The notes under the pieces were generated by a model. That model did no database searches, was not told where the DNA came from, and worked only from the letters and a program-made list of their open reading frames with translations. Below, piece by piece: positions 1-11,600 of a stretch of DNA of 64,000 nucleotides. How positions within the stretch are numbered: position 1 is the first letter of the stretch; the number at the start of each line of letters is the position of its first letter. The DNA comes from Siphonodentalium dalli (taxonomy: Eukaryota > Mollusca > Scaphopoda > Gadilida > Siphonodentaliidae): positions 195,931,887 to 195,995,886 of the forward strand of contig CP136062.1 in assembly GCA_032622095.1 (NCBI GenBank), given 5' to 3'. The position numbers and the translations under genes are program-made.

Positions 1-534
1 ATCCAAATGCACACCCTCCAGCCCACAATTAGGATTAAAAATTGAAAATGTGCAGGCATGTTTGGGTTCAGCTTTAGATGGAATGATTTTCAATAAAAAA
101 TATGGCGGGTGGCAGCCATTCTGGAATTTACTCTTTGTATGACTAAATCCTTTGGCACACCTACTGACCACATCGCTTACCAAACATTTTATGGATCTTC
201 TGGGTGACCACTAAATGGGAGTTATCAAATTTTTCTGAATTTTGTTGAAACAAATTGGCCGCCAGTATCCATCTTGGATTTCAAATTTCACATCAGCTTA
301 CCCTGCCAACCACTATTGGCGAAATGTTTTGAAAATTTACAGGCATGTTTGGGATCACCTCTAAATGGGAGCTGTCAAATTTTAATCATATTAAACTTAC
401 CATATGGGCTCTTTGAGATGTCCTCTGGTATTACTTAAACATTTAAACTTTCCACGTTCCTTATTGCTCCATGTACTGTATTGTATGGCATTATCCCTGC
501 TCCAAGTTGAGCTACAGTGTCATTGACACTTTCA
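1..534 (+). mobile_element. Tail of an AGCTCAAC-type tandem-unit element
   Basis: Truncated by the window edge. It contains the internal unit words seen in complete copies (GGCAGCCATTCTGGAATTTAC, TTTGCATGACTAAATCCTTTGG variants) and ends with the family's right terminus AAGTTGAGCTACAGTGTCAT then TGACACTTTCATT (about 504-534). No coding potential. Confidence 0.75.
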
Positions 535-654
535 TTAACAGAGTTATGGTCCTTGTCAACTAAAATATGCCAATTATTTAGATTTCTGGGGGTTAATTTG
601 ATAGACTTGTAAATTACTGATTATTCTGGTATCTAATCAAATAAAACTAGATGT

Positions 655-1077
655 TTAACCCTTTGAGTGGCACGGGCCGATCTCATCGGCCCTAATTTAC
701 GTTCTGTAAAATCGGCTTTAATTTTAATTTTTTAGATTTCTTTTTTTTTTGGGTGAATTTTTTTGGGTATGCTTAAGCATGCTATAGGGCATGTTATAAC
801 TCAAAACTATCACCAAGTATTCATAGTAATAATTTTGATGCCCATGAAAAACGTAAGATTCCCTGGCCCTAAACCTACAAAATAAGTCTGTTAAAGAATA
901 TAAGAAAAAATTATAAAAAATTGCAAAAAATAATAACAAATGATGAAAAATTGTTAGGCCAATGCATTCTCTTATATATGCGAGGCCACCTATGGTCGAC
1001 TCGCATATATAAGAGAATGCATTGGCACAGGGTATATGGGTTGATACAAAAATCGGACCTGGCACTCAAAGGGTTAA
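655..1077. mobile_element. TTAA-bounded MITE (CCCTTTGAGTG ends)
   Basis: Begins TTAACCCTTTGAGTGGCAC and ends GGCACTCAAAGGGTTAA. The ends are inverted copies and TTAA sits outermost on both sides, as in piggyBac-type elements. A GGCCGATCTCATCGGCC hairpin lies near the left end and a perfect 26-bp-armed hairpin at 959-1025. The overlapping short open frames on both strands are by-products of the inverted repeat. A close relative is at 35034-35524. Confidence 0.8.
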
Positions 1078-1410
1078 CAACATATAGACAGCTCGAAGCA
1101 AAGTTTGATTCAATGGTTGTTACCAGAATCAAATTTTTCATTTCTATAAAACCCACCGGTCAAATAAGGCCACCTTATTTGGGGGACATGTGGCCTAACA
1201 GCCTTTTATTTCATTTACTTTTTCTGTCCAAAATAACAATCATTTCCCCTCTACCGGAAGCCCTCCTATTCGTAATCCTACTCCCAGCGATGACATACTA
1301 TTTATCCAGAACTTGCAAGCATGTTCTGAGTTACATTCGTTAAAATCAATGAATGAAATGACATAATTTTTCTTATATGGGGGTAGTATCATTCTGCGTC
1401 ATTTTAGCAG

Positions 1411-2155
1411 AAACACATAGTCAAGTAATAGTAAACACATAGTCAAGTAATAGTAAACACATAGTCAAGTAATAGTAAACACATAGTCAAGTAATAGTAA
1501 ACACATAGTCAAGTAATAGTAAACACATAGTCAAGTAATAGTAAACACATAGTCAAGTAATAGTAAACACATAGTCAAGTAATAGTAAAAACATAGTCAA
1601 GTAATAGTAAAACACATAGTCAAGTAATAGTCAAGTAATAGTAAACACATAGTCAAGTAATAGTAAACACATAGTCAAGTAATAGTAAACACATAGTCAA
1701 GTAATAGTAAACACATAGTCAAGTAATAGTAAACACATAGTCAAGTAATAGTAAACACATAGTCAAGTAATAGTAAACACATAGTCAAGTAATAGTAAAC
1801 ACATAGTCAAGTAATAGTAAACACATAGTCAAGTAATAGTAAACACATAGTCAAGTAATAGTAAACACATAGTCAAGTAATAGTAAAAAACACATAGTCA
1901 AGTAATAGTAAACACATAGTCAAGTAATAGTAAACACATAGTCAAGTAATAGTAAACACATAGTCAAGTAATAGTAAACACATAGTCAAGTAATAGTAAA
2001 CACATAGTCAAGTAATAGTAAACACATAGTCAAGTAATAGTAAACACATAGTCAAGTAATAGTAAACACATAGTCAAGTAATAGTAAACACATAGTCAAG
2101 TAATAGTAAACACATAGTCAAGTAATAGTAAACACATAGTCAAGTAATAGTAAAA
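1411..2155 (+). repeat. 22-bp satellite/minisatellite array, about 34 copies
   Basis: Head-to-tail copies of a 22-bp unit containing CACATAGTCAAGTAATAG, nearly identical throughout. Irregular units occur near 1590-1640 (one partial unit duplicating only CAAGTAATAGT) and near 1885 (extra A residues). The homogeneity points to recent expansion. It has no spacers and is not a CRISPR array. Confidence 0.97.
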
Positions 2156-3869
2156 AATCATAATTGAATGACGTGATTTTTATTATTATGTGTACCCATA
2201 CCATGTATGGTACACATAATGCCGACGTCCGGATCAACCATTCGGCGTTCGTCCGTCCGTCCGTCCGTCTGTCCATCTGTCCGTAGACACTTGCTATCCG
2301 ATTCGATTACTTGAGTAATTTTTATCGGATCATGTTCAAATTTTATGTGCATGTTTATGATGACACACCCCTCACCTGTATATTTTTTGGTATCGATCGG
2401 TTGATCGGTTTAGAAATGATTAATACTTTCCATCCATACCTGGTCATATTCTATCTGATGCCATAACTCATGTATTTTTTTACCCATTGTGTTCATATGT
2501 TATATGCAGGTTTATGATGACACATGGCTCACCTGTATAGTTTTTGGTATCGATTGGTTGATCGGTTTAGAAAATAATTAACCCTGCTCACAAATGCTAT
2601 CCGATGTATCGAACTTATCGAAGTCAAACAATTTTCTTTTGATCTGCCTCATATTTCTTACCTAGGTCTTTCTTAGCACGTTCTTAATCTGTATGGATTT
2701 TGGTATTGTTTAGTTAACCCTTTCCACTCTTGTTTTTAAATAGAATTCATCCAAGCCAGGATGACTCAAACATCTTTCATCTGATCGACACCAATTTTGG
2801 TATATGAATTTCTGACCCCTAAATACAGATCAAGTGCGAATATGGGTTTGATCCGGTATATATTAACAGGGTTAAGGCCCTTTATAATTCATACATCTTT
2901 TCCATGCACTATTAAATTTGAATAGAACAAGACACAACACACACCTGTGTTACCGGTATTGGAAGGAGATAATTTATTGCTTTGGACACAGTGACCTGAT
3001 AGTTCCACTTGTGGCTGCAGACTTATAAACATCTGTCAAACTTTGATTGATGTTAGACTCTTTATTCCAGTTCTGTTCTCTGTTGAAACCATGCAGTTCA
3101 TGGCATTATTGTTTACAGAGACACTGATGTTATAACTTAGAAAATAATTAATACAGCATTCCTTAGTTCCATCATATGATGTCATTGAAAATGATTAACA
3201 CTCTGCACACATCATATGGTCTTCTGATGTTTTTTATTTGATCATTCTCCTATTCTATGTACATGTTGATGGTGATCCACTTTTAATTTGCATGGATTTG
3301 GGATTAAATTAACCCATTCGATTGACTCATATTATCTGATAGACATATATTATAATTATCACTTTAACTTTGAGCCAGGTTCAGTCAGTGTTTCAAGAAA
3401 TGACCAATTGAAATTCATCATTAGAAGATATGTCTTATTTTGAAATTCCCTCAATTGCATTTGGGCTACAGGATAATATTAACAGTGCTGTGATTCTTGA
3501 GACTGACTTATTGTATGGGTTTCTAAATCCAATGACATGCTTTTTGTTGACTACTCTGTGTTTATCAGTTCATTAGTTTGGGTAAGATTAACCCCTTACT
3601 ATCCAATTTGATAACTCAAATATTTCCATTGATTATGTTTATAGTTCTGGCACAGTTTATGATAACACACCTCTAACCTGCATAGTGAGGGTCATTTGGT
3701 TTATTTGCTTAAATATATTAACATCCTTCACCAATCCTGTTGACACAATGTGATAGCTAAATATTTTTTGCATGATTACTCTATAAATAATCACATCTGT
3801 GATAATCATGACACATTCTTCACCTGTATAGATTTTGGTATCAATCAAATAGTTGTGATAATATTAACC
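2156..3869 (+). repeat. Decayed tandem repeat region, no gene
   Basis: Opens with a hairpin about TATGTGTACC...GGTACACATA (2188-2220) and a GTCC microsatellite (2250-2283). Then degenerate units recur that contain TTTATGATGACACA...CACCTGTATAG...TTTTGGTATCGAT (about 2340, 2508, 3657, 3800). No open frame of note. Confidence 0.6.
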
Positions 3870-4520
3870 TTAAAGGGGTACTGTACCCCAATTTCAATAA
3901 ATTCCCAGTGACAATAGCGATCTAATATGAATATTATATGATAAAATAACTAATTTGAGTCGACGATGTCTACTGAAAACGTTCCAATTAACATGCTATC
4001 GTAAAAGTAAAATTGAATTATTTAATATAAATTCATTTATGGCTGGAGTCATAAAATGGAGAATTATGCCATTACAAGTTACCGTTCTTGAAATCGCATA
4101 TGTTGCGTGTCTTTTATCGACGGCCATTCGCGAACATTATTGAGTTGCAAACAAAACATGTTACCTGCAAAAGAAGGCCCGTTATAACCGATTCGGGGAA
4201 AAAGGAGAAGAAACAAGAGTCATAAAGCGTCAAGTATTTTATAGGGAGTGAGATTGTTCGATGGAAGAGATTGAATGCATCAATCGAAGCTGTGGGCAAT
4301 GAACTTCCGGTTCTTCCTGCGACTTGCGTCTTCTCCGGTGAAGGTCAAAAACATGGCGCGTAGTTTGAAATCGTAATATTTTTGTTTCCAAGATCAATAT
4401 TTTCTTCGCTAAATTAGGTTTATACGAAACTCATATAACACGAACACAATCTAACTTGAAAGTTATTTCAATGGGAGTAAATAAAAAAATCGCCTATCTT
4501 AGTGTACAGTACCCCTTTAA
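3870..4520. mobile_element. TTAA-bounded MITE (AGGGGTACTGTAC ends), 651 bp
   Basis: Left end TTAAAGGGGTACTGTAC at 3870-3886, right end GTACAGTACCCCTTTAA at 4504-4520: perfect 17-bp inverted ends including TTAA. It splits the decayed tandem region. The two 61-62-residue open frames inside have no recognisable motif. piggyBac-type mobilisation is inferred from the TTAA ends. Confidence 0.85.
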
Positions 4521-5257
4521 CTTTAATTATATTTCAACTGTTCACAAACATATCTTTCTAATGATCAACTTACAAGAAAATTAACATTTATATCCAATCA
4601 TTAGCAATCATATTTTATATCCAGGTCTATACATCCCTCACTTCTATAGTTGATCAGGTATTGATTGTTTTTTAGTGGTGAAATATTAATAGGTTGCTAT
4701 GAATTTTTAATATGCAGCTGACACAAAATATAATAAACAAAAAAATAGCAATGATAATGAAAAAAAACACAATATGTAATGTCTCATGTTCCAATGTAAT
4801 AAATAGATAAATTGAGTTGCTATGATGTTTATCTAGCTAATTTCTTAACTATTTGATATTTAACAGCTATGGTGCTTCTCTCCGACTATGGATTGAGCTT
4901 AATTAGCCTTATAACTCTATAAGACATACATATATCTGTGTTGGAGTCACTAATAGGTTGAAATCAAAGCCACGTCTGTTAACATTGTGTTAATGTGAGC
5001 AAGGTGCCCAATAAGTGTGATTTCACTTGTGAATTAATAGTAAGGTGTGAATTGTTTAAAGTTTTGCACTCATGAAAAGGATGGGGTAAGGATATATGAA
5101 AATAGCTCATCGCTGTCGTCAAGGTATGGGTTAAACATCTTCCGATCGTGATCGGCCTCTCGTTTCGATTGTTTTGGTATCCATGAGCCTAAATTTAATG
5201 GAAACATTAGATCAATTTTTAGTATCAGAAACATGTTATAAATGCCCATTATTAGAG
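4521..5257. other. Intergenic or upstream-intron sequence, nothing recognised
   Basis: AT-rich sequence. No open frame, splice-consistent exon or repeat family was recognised apart from a short palindromic CGATCGTGATCGGCC near 5143-5157. Confidence 0.5.
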
Positions 5258-7895
5258 TTTGGTCATTAGTCTGGTCATTGAAGCATTGGACCTAGAACAA
5301 ATTGTTTACAAGCTGTTTTTGGTGTCATATTGTCGGGCAGAATGTAGGGAACAACATATCCAAAATCCGCTAAAATCCGCTATGGGGAAAATTCTCTATT
5401 GAAGATGGCGTCCATAATGTCTGTCGTTATCGGAAAATACTGAATTCTGCGGCAGGTGCTCCAATTAATGCCAAATTCGTAATAAATTGAAATATACACA
5501 AACATTGCTTAGTCGCAAACCATATATGTAGAATATTTTTCCCAAAATGGCCACCAAAATGGACAAAATCGAATGAAATTTACATTTAGTGCAAAATTGA
5601 ATAGCTAGTCCTATACGAGTGAACAAACGCTCGAATATTGCGAGGAAGAATGACTTCAAGTATAAGAGAAACTTTTTATTAGAGATGTACGAATTCTTTC
5701 TGATTTATCTCACGAGAGAGCAAGCGAAATCAGGGTATTGTGGAACGGTTAAATCTGGACTTTTGGGCGCCCAGAAACGGAAAAATGACGCAGTTTTATC
5801 TGTACCGCTAATCTTGAATCGTGTGATATATGTGTAATTAAACAGCTAAACGGGATTTAGTAGGGATGTATTGACTATGCGGCCTTTCTCTAGGAGCAGA
5901 AATATATGTATTCATAGCAGTCTCACGAATGAGACTGATCACCATTTATTTTGATATCTACGGTATAAAACCTTAAAAAATTAATTGCTATAAAACGGTA
6001 TGAATTATGTTCATATCGTACTGGGGAGAATGCGTAGATCCTATTGTACGTGTCTCAAAATAGTAGTTATAGTTGCCTCAGATCAAGTGATAAAACACGA
6101 ATATTTCGCTTTTATCACAAGAATGCGTGATGGTGTACCATGAACTAAATTTATTAAATCACAAATGAGTAAGTATTTATATGTACCTCAATACATGCCA
6201 GCCATAACAACTTCAAATATTAAACCATCAACGTATATTGTGTAGATCGATGATTAAACCAGCATACACATCACCAATACGCACCATATTTCTTTCCGGT
6301 TTGCGTTCCGTAAATGGTAAATCACAGAATTGTTTCCCGTTTACCGTTTACCTTTTCGAATTGATAAAATAGCGAAATATTTGAACACATTTGACTCAAT
6401 AAACTTGGGGTTGGGCACCTTGTGGTGACAATATACCTGGTAGTTATCATTGCCTAGTGTCTGTTTTTGAATACCAACACATACACCATTGTATGTCTAT
6501 CATATTCGGTGTTTGAAACATAACTAATTTCTGTTTTCTAGTTTCCTATTTTCGTGTTATCATTTGACAGCGTGGTCAAATTTGAAAATCGTAATAAAAT
6601 GATTCAACGCGGGCCTTTTTTCGAGACGCGGCTATGCCCGAGAATCAAAACCCATTTTTTTTTTTGGCCTTATACCTGGAAATTTTATTTGGTTGAATTC
6701 ACCAAGGCCACATCTACGCGAAACTTACTACGTTGTCTTCAACCGCATCACCGCGTTTACCCATTTTTCATAACGTTACACATGTCTGTTGCACACAGAA
6801 CCACAACTAACAATATTGGGTGAATGTTCCATGTTGGAATAACATCTTAAACGATGATCACCTGATATTTAGCACGATTACGTGGGTGGTAATGGTAATA
6901 TATTTTCAAACAAAAATATACTGAAAACTAATAGTGTGCATTTTGCTGTAGCTTATTCTAGTTGTAAAGTGGCCACTGAAGTAATTTTCACAAAATTGTC
7001 TACTAAGAAACCGGTTGGTAGCAGAATGAAAATTAGTCTTACATACAATGTACTATGTACAGTCTCTTTGACCTGGTGAGATTCGGTGCTAATCCATTGA
7101 AGATATGAGTGTTTCTTTACAGTATAATAACCATTGCGACATACGTGTATCGTTTATTATCACCGGTTGTGTTGATAATTCCGGAAATATAACTAGTATT
7201 TATACCTCTAGAATATGCACTTAAATTTCGGCGTTGCATTCAATATTTAATCACCATGCCGAATGAAACTACCATGCACTATGAGGCGAAACATTAGTTC
7301 GTGTGTTGCATGCACGAGCTATTTTTGTTTTGCCCAACAGTTGGATGTTGGATAAGCAGAACACACAAACGTTAAAGACGTAAATCATTGGGGGGTTGAC
7401 TTGCTGTGCAGTGATGGATGATCCTTCAGATTGATCTGTTTTAATGATGTGTGTACCTTTAAAGATATTTAACAACCGACTTGTATATTGCCAATACGTA
7501 TATCACTCTTATGTGGTTACCCAATTATGTTGCTTTCTACGTGGTATGGTTTGGAGTTGCGGCCATTTTGACAGCCATTTCATGGCCACGATTGTATAAT
7601 TTTCTGTCCGTGTCACTCTACTCGCTCCCGCATTCTAATTTAACACAAACTGATATAACGGCATAATTCTGATGCCACTATATATTGTATAATGACTTAT
7701 ATCGAGAACTGATGTAGTATAGACAACCATGTTGGACGCCATCGTGGATAACAAAGTTTCCCCAACGCGGATTTTTGCAGATTTTGGATATGTTGTTCCT
7801 GATGCTTTTCCGCGTCGAATGACACCGAAAACAGCTTGTAAACAATTTGTTCTAGGTTCACCTCAAAATCGAGTCTCAACGACCAGACTACATGA
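5258..7895. mobile_element. Decayed element with long inverted arms
   Basis: The left arm (about 5258-5420) and right arm (about 7700-7895) are reverse complements of each other: CCTAGAACAAATTGTTTACAA, 'CAACATATCCAAAATC' and GATGGCGTCCA occur in both in opposite orientation. Similarity fades inward. The interior has only short open frames without domains. Probably an old non-autonomous transposon; the exact ends are uncertain. Confidence 0.6.
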
Positions 7896-8521
7896 CAAAC
7901 TGTAGCGGAAAAATATAATAAACAATAGAGAACTGTCCTCAGTGATGAACAAAGCTTCTCTCATGAGCTGCGAGGATTATTTTCAATCGGCTAATTCCTC
8001 TTGAAAATCACTGTGGACAGTTATATTTTGTCTATGAAGTTATTACCACTCAAAACAGAATATCCATATAGTGCGGTCAAATATCAGGTTATTCTTTGAC
8101 AGTATGTGGTCATCGTTTGGCACAGTGAGCCAAATAAAATGCTTTCATACAAGCAATAAATTTGATTATTTTAAATGGACATGTGCAAATATTATAAAAG
8201 AAACGTCAACACCAACAACATGGAGAAATAGATAATTTTTTTTATTATTGATCACTCTCAAATAACGAAATATCGTGTTTTGAAACCATTGTCATGTAAC
8301 CATTACTGTTACAGTGCCAGTCATTTTATCAGCAAACATTTTGGTATACAAGTTTCTTGCCACAGAATCTTAATTTAGTGAGCAAACCAGGTTTGTCCCG
8401 ATTTTTTTGCATGTATTATGGACCTTAGTTCGTTTGTAAATTTTTCATGATTTTTGTCCATTTGGTTTAATAACAAATATGAGGCGATTTTAATCATTTT
8501 TGCAATGCACCTTTTATCTAG

Positions 8522-8669
8522 GTATTTGAGGCTGAAGAAGCGAAAAGAAAAGGAGGGGTGGAGACTGGAACGCTGAAGAAACGAAGAACCCGGGTGTTTG
8601 AACCAAGCTCTCCTTTGCCAACGAAAGAGACCATTGTGTTCAGCAGAACAGATACAGCAGCAGAGCAGC
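8522..8669 (+). CDS. Exon 1 in window: basic/Ser-Thr linker of PARP gene
   Basis: Internal exon. An acceptor (TTTTATCTAG) ends at 8521 and a donor GTATGT starts at 8670. Read from 8522 in frame it is open and begins VFEAEEAKRKGG, continues LKKRRTRVFEP and ends TDTAAEQ, leaving one nucleotide (C). That nucleotide joins GT of the exon at 11960 to make Arg, so the phase fits. No known fold is recognised; the composition is charged and looks disordered, and the KKRRTR patch could act as a nuclear localisation signal (inference). It lacks an initiator Met in a convincing context, so at least one further exon should lie upstream. It is the least certain exon because support is only frame, splice sites and phase. 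Confidence 0.68.
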
Positions 8670-11600
8670 GTATGTACCATCATTTACTTTATTTCCTCAT
8701 TGTTTTCCAACATATTGTTCGGGGGACTATAGAAATGAGTGTTGTCTGTCCATCTGAAACATTTGTTGTCCGGATAATAACTTGAATATTATTTGACAGA
8801 ATTGTATGTGGCCTTCATATGAGAATGTCCTGATCAATTTTGAATTTGGGTCATGTCCGATCATTTCTGACAGCGTTGTAATCCTTTTTGCGGATTATGT
8901 TGTTGGTGATAACTTGAATAGTGTTTAACATAATTTTATGAAACGGGGTCTATTGTCATCATATGAGAAAGTCCTGATCCAATTGAAATTTGAGTTTGGT
9001 CTGACCATTTCTGAGTTCTGCCCATTCTCGATTTAGAATTTGCTGACTATTTTGTTGTTCGGATGATATAACTTGAATAATATTTTACCAAATTTCATAG
9101 ACTTTGAATTTATTGACTATATGTTAACAACATTGACAGTTCGAACCAAAGTTTGATCCAATGATTGTTGCCATAATTTCAGTTTTCAGTTCTAAAAATA
9201 CACCTTTTTCGGGGCAGCCATTTATTATGCCCCCGATCTCCGATGGAGATTTGGGGGTATATAGTGGAGCCCTCCGTCCGTCCGTCCTTCCGTCCATACG
9301 AACGTTTCAACTCATAACTTTGGTTTCGCTAACTCAATTCAGTTGATCTTTGGTATGCTAATAGACCAGCCGGGGGGACAAGATTTCCCCATAACTGCGG
9401 TTTCGTCCGCCCATTTTTTCCAGAGTTACGCCCCTTTTTGGACTTAGAAAATTGTCCGTACGAACGTTTCAACTCATAACTTTGGTTTCGCTAACTCAAT
9501 TCAGTTGATCTTTGGTATGCTAATAGACCAGCCGGGGGCAAGATTTCCCCATAACTGCGGTTTCGTCCGCCTATTTTTTCCAGAGTTACGCCCCTTTTTG
9601 GACTTAGAAAATTCAGTTTTCTGTGGCATACGAACGTTTCAACTCATAACTTTGGTTTCGCTAATTCAATTCAGTTGATCTTTGGTATGCCAATAGACCA
9701 GTCGGGGGGACAAGATTTCCCCATAGCCGTGGTTTCGTCGGCCCATTTTTTCCTGAGTTACGCCACTTTTTGGACTTTTTTTGGTTTCCAGATGATAACT
9801 TGATTTTGGATTGTTTATTTGCAAAACCCGTTTTTGTGTATTACCAATATCGCAATACAGGTCATGGTAAAATTTCGGTTCAATCGGATAATTTTTGTGA
9901 GAGTTATGACCCTTTTTCGACTTAAAAAATTCAGTTTTTTTTTTAGAAAATTCAGTTTTCCTTCTATTTTTGTGGCACCAGACCAAATTTGAAGCTAATA
10001 TAGAACAACATGTGGCATTTTTATAGCGCTTAACCAGAAAGTTTCTGTGCTCAGAAAAGAAAGTTCTGACCAGCCCTCAAGTTTGGTCAAAATGTTACCT
10101 GGTAGGCTACATTCTTGGTACATTCTCTGACCTAAGCTGTTCAATTTTCATCCAAATCTATAGAGATGGGCGGTACTCGGTATTTACCGTGCGGTATCGG
10201 TATCAGCGTAATACCGATTTACCGTACCGAATCAAAACTAAACATACCGATTTTTCGGTATTGAAATTATTCATGTGTTGCCAACTTGTGTGTCTTCGTA
10301 TTGAGTAAAGTTTCTCAGTAAACAGTTTTGATTTGGTACTTTAATTAAAATTAATCTCAGAATTATACAAATCCATCAGACCATCACAAAGAACCCGACT
10401 GGTAAAAAGCAGCCACTTGATAAGAACTCAGCTGACCGTGTCGGTGACCTGTTATCAGTTTGACAGGCCTTGAGCGAGCAAAAGGAATACACACTCACAG
10501 ATGGTTGACCTAGTTACGGGCCTAACAATCAATGCAGTTGTTAGAATAGATACACAGTGTATCAAAGAAGCTGTGATGTAACGTATTGTTACATTGTAAC
10601 GTCGTCAATGACACACTGACTGTCACTGTGTAATGCCCAGGCGGTGGCAGTCCGTATAGCACGTGGCTTTGGCGACTTCAAAGACACCACAATGCAAGCG
10701 GCATTAACAGAAATAAGGTCCAATTTCATTTGTACAGTGAATCATAATCTACTTTCACTTTCTAAAAATAGAACAGATCCATCAATTGATTAAATTCTAA
10801 GATTTATTTCGCGTTGCGGCTATTTATATGGAGTTGTGAATTGTGCTCACTGATTACTACTCACAATTCAATTCACTCGCGAAAATGTGACGAAATTGAC
10901 ACGTATAGATATTGTAGCCATGCAATGATGCAATCTCTTATTCTTTTCAAAAGGGATGCGACGGCGTGCTTGTAAATCATCAAACAGATGTGTGAATATC
11001 ACTTAATTGAATAATTGTGTAGGTCATTGTGTTGCCTCATTTAGCTGTTGTCACGAATGTAGTAAATCCGTGGGCATATATACATGCATATTGTTCAGTT
11101 AAAAACTTGAATTACCGCAATTTACCGGGAATATCTGCTCTGGTTTTGTAATTTAATAGCAATACCGATTACCGTACCGATACCGCGGTAAATCGACGAA
11201 AATTTACCGATACCGATACCGAGCTTGAAATTTCAATACCGCCCATCTCTACAAATCTATATTCATTAATACCTTGGTTTAAACCATCATTGTATATAAA
11301 CACTTACCAGGTTCTCTGACCTTAAGCTGTTCCAATTTTCATCAAAATCTATATTCATTGTATATTCATTAATACCTTGGTTTAAACCTACCTTAAGCAG
11401 TTCAATTTTCATCCAAAAGTATTTGCACAAAAATAAGGAAAATCTTCTCTGATTTTACAGTCGGGGGCGTTACCTCCGCCCACCGGTGCACTTGTTTAAA
11501 CTTTAATCTGTTGAGTAGCAGTACACAATTTAAGAGTTGTAGAAGGGCTGGAAATAAGTGTCTGAGACAGTCTGAGGCACATAAAAATGTGTGTTAAATG

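Noticed and set aside
921-1343. 140-codon open frame on the plus strand, with mirror frames on the minus strand
   Set aside because: It runs through the hairpin of the TTAA element; the mirror frames arise from the palindrome. No domain.
1411-2155. CRISPR-like look of the 22-bp array
   Set aside because: Units are directly adjacent with no unique spacers, and the surrounding gene has spliceosomal introns, so the genome is eukaryotic.
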